64,000 nt of DNA from Megalonaias nervosa (Eukaryota > Mollusca > Bivalvia > Unionida > Unionidae), in contig JAECUM010004377.1 of the NCBI GenBank assembly GCA_016617855.1, positions 62,001-126,000 of the forward strand. Direction: 5' to 3'. Below are positions 60,421 through 64,000 of the stretch, one piece after another; the first letter of the stretch is position 1; every line of letters begins with the position of its first letter. The position numbers were made by a program, and so were the translations under genes. Below the pieces are notes generated by a model. That model made no database searches, was not told the DNA's origin, and worked only from the letters and a program-made list of their open reading frames with translations.

Positions 60421-61488
60421 TTAAGTTTCAGTTACGAATTCCAGAAACCACCAGTAACGTCTCGGAGGTATTTCCGTTGATATCAGCGTAAAGATTTCTT
60501 TCATATTCTTGGTTAGCATCACCAATAGAGGATTATGATATACATTTGGCGATAATGAAGTTGCCGCAGTAATTTCCGAACCGTACATAGATAACCTGCA
60601 TAACCCAGTTACTTCTACGGTATGTTCGAGTGTGTTATTTTGTGATGTCCATGTTGATGATCCTGATGCTACTGTATATACGATATTTTTAATTTGTCCG
60701 TGTGGAATTTTAATCAGATTAGTTTTTTGAACAATATTAGGTATTCCACTGACAATATCATTGAGTTTCGTGTTAACGTCGGAGAGTTTTATGTCAACGG
60801 TTGGTGGATCACCAAAAAAATCTTTAATAGTTTTGTTTATATTTCTACGAAAATTTAAAAAAGTTTGTACATGATTAGTAAAAGTACCATTGAGTATGGT
60901 CATTTCATTATTGATTGTAGCTAGCGAAGTTGTTATAGGAATTTCCTTATCATCAACATACTTTTTCGTTGCAGCATCAAAATCATATTCTGGTGTTCTA
61001 AGATTATTAATACCATTATTATTCATATTAAGAAATGCACGCATTATACCGCCGTTGGCCAATACGTATTTAGATTCTTGATCGTCGACATATTTCCTTG
61101 TTGCGGCGTCTGTATCTGCGGTTGGGTTTGCAAGGTCTATAATTTTATTTTGATTAATAATAATGCTACCTGTAAATGAATCACCAGCTTTCTTAATATA
61201 ATCGCTGACTGACATACCGGAATCTTGTATTTTACCCTGATCAGTAAAAGTAACTATATTATTAACAACCGCATTAGGAACTCGTATAAGTACATCTGGT
61301 AGTTGTATATTACTAGTTTTTAATCGTCCTTCCTTATCCTGAAAAACGACTACTTCGTTTTGATCCACACTGGTTATGTTTAATAAATCATCAATCTCAT
61401 TTCTGAGCTGATCGAGAGTTGCGTATTTAGATAAATCAGCTTGCTGATGAGCTTTACCACGAGAAGATCTTCCGTAAATATCTACCAT
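60421..61488 (-). CDS. Fibre-like protein with phage-type collar repeats
   Basis: The likely start is ATG at 61488 (MVDIYGRSSRGKAHQQADLS), giving 355 residues; a longer frame from TTG at 61500 is less likely. Residues about 20-50 form a possible coiled stretch (YATLDQLRNEIDDLL). Two copies of a repeat typical of phage tail-fibre and collar proteins follow: NKIIDLANPTADTDAATRKY-VDD at about 114-136, and NNGINNLRTPEYDFDAATKKY-VDD at about 158-180. The C-terminal ~170 residues may form a head domain (VEVTGLCRLSMYGSEITAAT; RRYWWFLEFVTE at the end). It starts just after the protease stop and precedes the two-TM and penton-like genes. A receptor-binding trimeric fibre is inferred from architecture alone; I know of no assigned function. 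Confidence 0.7.
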   Translation of the reverse strand: MVDIYGRSSRGKAHQQADLSKYATLDQLRNEIDDLLNITSVDQNEVVVFQDKEGRLKTSNIQLPDVLIRVPNAVVNNIVTFTDQGKIQDSGMSVSDYIKKAGDSFTGSIIINQNKIIDLANPTADTDAATRKYVDDQESKYVLANGGIMRAFLNMNNNGINNLRTPEYDFDAATKKYVDDKEIPITTSLATINNEMTILNGTFTNHVQTFLNFRRNINKTIKDFFGDPPTVDIKLSDVNTKLNDIVSGIPNIVQKTNLIKIPHGQIKNIVYTVASGSSTWTSQNNTLEHTVEVTGLCRLSMYGSEITAATSLSPNVYHNPLLVMLTKNMKEIFTLISTEIPPRRYWWFLEFVTET

Positions 61489-61496
61489 TATATCTA

Positions 61497-61909
61497 TCAA
61501 TGTCTGTTTAAATGTGACAACGTAGTATATTCATGTACAACTTTGTGAGGTGATTTTGTTGATTTTGATATAGCATCAAGTACGTTAAGTACTTCTCGAC
61601 CACATATTGGTGGATCAGTTAATGTTTGTGTTGGTAACCTTGAATACCGTATTGGAGTACTTTGATAGCCGCTAATATACTTTAAGAATTCTTTTGGTGG
61701 AGCTAGTCCATATGAATCAAAATAAATAATTCCACGTGGATCAATTGCATAAGCGACCCAATGCGTGCCTGGGCCAGAGTTTTCATCGAGATTAATAATA
61801 CCGGTTTCAATGTTATTTGGTTGTTTTGGTAATTGATCGCGCATGAAAACACCTCTAAAATTTTTTATTTTTAATTTTTAGCAGCATCTAATAAATCAAA
61901 ATTGGACAT
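61497..61909 (-). CDS. Polinton adenain-type cysteine protease (frame break near N-terminus)
   Basis: Virion-maturation protease of the C5/Ulp1-like clan. The open frame from ATG at 61844 (115 residues) has His28 in GPGTHWVAY, Asp43 in YFDSYGLAPP, Gln73 in RLPTQT and Cys81 in DPPICGREVLNVLD, a complete catalytic set. In-frame codons just upstream read KIKNFRGVF before that Met, as expected for the family, but then hit a stop. A better start is ATG at 61909 (MSNFDLLDAAKN), only 8 nt after the stop of the pVI-like gene; it is in another frame, and one base missing in the A-rich run at about 61860-61882 would explain it. So either a shortened intact protease or a one-base defect. Adenain-family enzymes cleave capsid and core precursors. 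Confidence 0.85.
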
Positions 61910-61917
61910 AGGAGATA

Positions 61918-62388
61918 TCAGTAAACTGTCCCTGGTAATCTTAGGCCTTTTCCGTACCATGAATGTGGAGTCCCTGGTAATCTTAGACCCCTTCCCTTTT
62001 TTTTAATTCCTTTTCCTGTTGCTTTCTTTAATGCCATTCCAGCAGCAGTTCCAACAGCGCCTAATGCAGCTGCTTTTGCAACAGCTGGGGCTGCAGCAGC
62101 TATTAATGCTGGTATTGCTGCAAGAAGTGGAAATATACCACCCGTCTTAATGATATCTTTAATGGCACCCGCAGAAAGATTAAGTTTTATACCTTTATTT
62201 GATTTTTTAGATTCATTGAAATACCCGAGCTGACGTTCTGTAAGAGATAATTTATTTGAACCGCTCATCTGATCTTTCTTTAGAAATATTTTTAATCCAC
62301 AGTTATTTTTTGATGCTGATTGTATCCTTTTAATCTGACCAGGAGTCAGACTAACATTAACGTGATTATACGACATTATAATATTCAT
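61918..62388 (-). CDS. pVI/pX-like Ala-rich basic virion protein
   Basis: 156 residues, ATG at 62388 (a second Met at residue 5). The N-terminal half is polar and Lys-rich (SLTPGQIKRIQSASKN, SLTERQLGYF, KGIKLNLSAGAIKDII). Residues about 84-120 are a hydrophobic Ala/Gly-rich segment (IFPLLAAIPALIAAAAPAVA). A basic tail follows (KKATGKGIKKKGRG), and then GLRLPGT twice, at 134-140 and 148-154, from a tandem DNA duplication. A short hydrophobic/amphipathic segment next to a basic Gly-rich tail is like adenovirus pVI/pX-type cement or core proteins, which become membrane-active after protease cleavage. Its position between capsid and protease genes fits. The homology is by architecture, not by clear sequence match. 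Confidence 0.65.
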   Translation of the reverse strand: MNIIMSYNHVNVSLTPGQIKRIQSASKNNCGLKIFLKKDQMSGSNKLSLTERQLGYFNESKKSNKGIKLNLSAGAIKDIIKTGGIFPLLAAIPALIAAAAPAVAKAAALGAVGTAAGMALKKATGKGIKKKGRGLRLPGTPHSWYGKGLRLPGTVY

Positions 62389-62399
62389 AAACGATCTAA

Positions 62400-63808
62400 T
62401 TACATGTTTTCTACTGGGGCATCAACTACTCGCATTCGTCCACCAACACCTTCAAGTAACATTGATTTATCGCTGAGTATGACAGCAATTGCTCTGTAAT
62501 TGTCAATACCTTCTACTACTGGTGGTCCTACTGCTCCTACTGGCTTCAGCACGCGAGCTCGAAAGTGTATATCAACTACTGACTGTCTGTATAAATCCAA
62601 ATGTTCGAGCGAAAAGTAATAAATTGGATATAAGGTTGTAAAATCCAATTGTGATATTTGTAAACCAGTATCAATATTTTGATCACGACCCATGAACGAT
62701 GATATACACGTGCTACATGATTTTGATCAAAATTCAATAAAATATCTTCAGATGGTTCTTGATGCCCATTTATCCTTAACGAAACCTCGGAAACACCAAG
62801 ATTATCAAATATCATAATACTACGTAGTTGATTATTTACTGGTGCATTATTCTTGAATGCAATAAAAATATGCCGTGGTGCAGAAACACCTTGTTGTGAT
62901 GCTATCTGCCACGTAAATAAACCATCAATATTACTCTGAACAGCATCTGTGGTCACTGTCAACCATGATAACGCTGATTTACCACCTTGATTCATAAAAG
63001 CAAGTAACCGATCTTCTTCAGATATTGATGGAGTCATCACCGGCATCCATAATGAAAGCTTGGTTAATACTACTTTACCATGAAGTGCAGCAGGATCAAC
63101 ACCAGCGGGGTGCCATATTGCATCATCGTCCGTAGCCTTTCGTACGAGTACAACAGTATGTTTAGCTCCGAAAATAACTTTTCTGACATTTCTGCAAAAT
63201 CCAAATATGTGTGAAAGTGGAATTGCACATGAAAATCTCCCATTACCTTTCAACATTGATCGACGTACTGTAAACCCTAAATTAAATTCTGGATTAACAC
63301 CATGAACCACCGGCCACACATCAGCGTCAGCGTTGTTGGCGTTGTTTCTAGGTCGTCTTATATTATATTGTATATTGTTAGGGTAATCAGTTGTATCCTT
63401 TGCAAACATCATTGATGGACCAGCTGATCTTGAATAATCGTCGCTGTATCTTACTAAACCCAATATTGTTGTAGCAACATCAACGTCTTTCTGAATTGAT
63501 TCAATATTTTTTCCGTCAATCATATACGTAGCACTGTCAAATAACGCCATAATACCATCATTAACAAAACTAAATATGTCATTGACTCCATATGCAGTAT
63601 TATCCATTTTTAAAATTTCACCTTCAAACTCAATAAACGCCTCAGCGGGTAGGAAATATCTACTTGTATCCTGAACCTGTAGTTCAATTCGTCCACGCTG
63701 ATCTGGAATTCGAGCGTCATAAGAATAATATTGATAATCACGCACAGACTCATCTTTAAGTACTGGTGCGTCCATGTCAAATGCTGGATCAGATATGCGC
63801 TTGAACAT
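62400..63808 (-). pseudogene. Polinton double-jelly-roll major-capsid-like protein, one frame break
   Basis: It starts ATG at 63808 (MFKRISDPAFDMDAPVLKDE). Key segments are YFLPAEAFIEFEGEI, TTILGLVRYSDDYSRSAGPS, FNLGFTVRRSMLKGNGRFSC, IPLSHIFGFCRNVRKVIFGA, LTKLSLWMPVMTPS, WQIASQQGVSAPRHIFIAFK and SIMIFDNLGVSEVSLRINGH, a pattern that I associate with Polinton major capsid (hexon-like) proteins. The frame breaks close to 62692-62698. The neighbouring frame carries on with ISQLDFTTLYPIYYFSLEHL and VVDIHFRARVLKPVGAVGP to the stop at 62400. The span of 1409 nt is one base short of 470 codons, so a single missing base explains it. This may be genuine decay or a consensus error. Confidence 0.8.
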
Positions 63809-63884
63809 ATTTATTATAATTATTATCGTCTAAAACGAAGACCACTTTGGGAAGTGAGACCACTTCCTGCTATCAGACTAGCGG

Positions 63885-64000
63885 TTATATTTTTTCTTTT
63901 TCTGACATTGGTACATCAGCCAACTCTGATAGTTTTTGATTAGCAACTTGATTTATTATTTTACTGACATTTGCAGGCATTACTTCAGTACTAGGTAATT
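63885..64000 (-). CDS. C-terminal end of an upstream Polinton ORF (partial)
   Basis: The minus strand is open from the window edge to TAA at 63885-63887. The last residues read MPANVSKIINQVANQKLSEL then ADVPMSEKEKI. It lies 76 nt upstream of the major-capsid-like start codon, in the same orientation. I do not recognise it from 38 residues. Confidence 0.55.
   Translation of the reverse strand, partial: LPSTEVMPANVSKIINQVANQKLSELADVPMSEKEKI

Larger units (their letters stand above)
56194..64000 (-). mobile_element. Polinton/Maverick (adintovirus-like) element, partial
   Basis: A one-strand block of virion-type genes: major-capsid-like protein, pVI-like protein, adenain-type protease, fibre-like protein, two-TM protein, penton-like minor capsid protein, small ORF and A32-type packaging ATPase. 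Packaging ATPase, adenovirus-type protease and double- plus single-jelly-roll capsid proteins are the morphogenesis set of Polintons, large self-synthesising DNA transposons related to viruses. Genes are tightly packed or overlapping and intronless, unlike the surrounding DNA. The protein-primed DNA polymerase B and the retroviral-type integrase that define the group are not in this window and would have to lie to the right. Neither terminus is identified; the left limit given is the last coding base. Confidence 0.9.

Noticed and set aside
61489..61500. Longer fibre-like start at 61500
   Set aside because: The codon is TTG; the first ATG at 61488 is preferred in a eukaryotic element.

Overview
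The window looks like a piece of an AT-rich, intron-rich, repeat-laden metazoan genome, most likely a marine mollusc and perhaps a bivalve. The evidence is two spliced animal genes with long introns, several tRNA-derived SINE families, many TIR elements and degenerate satellites, and a Polinton/Maverick. The species cannot be named from the sequence alone.

From about 1 to 36.1 kb the window is occupied by the minus-strand gene for nucleoporin SEH1 (WD40 repeats). Six coding exons can be placed exactly: 36134-36024, 27997-27947, 24318-24094, 21631-21501, 16275-16183 and 7383-7240. The 3' exons lie beyond the left edge. The introns hold most of the repeats: a TA-flanked 2-kb element, hAT-like MITEs, a MULE-like element with another element nested inside it, five copies of one tRNA-derived SINE across the window plus other SINEs, a long hairpin, minisatellites, a TIR element carrying a RecQ-helicase fragment, a LINE reverse-transcriptase relic, and a 4.3-kb TIR transposon with a decayed transposase-like gene that is itself split by another transposon.

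Divergently placed, NEURL2 (NHR domain plus SOCS box, an E3-ligase substrate adaptor) runs on the plus strand as two coding exons, 38832-39519 and 44439-44554. It is accompanied by two copies of a pogo/Tigger-like non-autonomous element, one upstream and one in the intron. From 44.6 to 55 kb there is no recognisable gene, only tandem repeats, a SINE and an hAT MITE. A possible last exon of an unrecognised minus-strand gene lies at 55.2-55.4 kb.

From about 56.2 kb to the right edge lies part of a Polinton/Maverick (adintovirus-like) element, all minus strand. In transcription order: the end of an unknown ORF; a double-jelly-roll major-capsid-like protein (one frame break); a short Ala-rich/basic pVI-like protein; an adenain-type protease; a fibre-like protein with phage-type repeats; a two-TM protein; a penton-like minor capsid protein with a large central insertion; a 1.2-kb gap with an 85-bp array and a tRNA-like unit; a small ORF; and the A32-type packaging ATPase (one in-frame stop). 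Three of the frame breaks are each consistent with one missing base, so consensus error is a live alternative to decay. PolB and the integrase, if present, lie beyond the right edge. This virion-gene block, especially the fibre-like and two-TM genes, is the most interesting part of the window.
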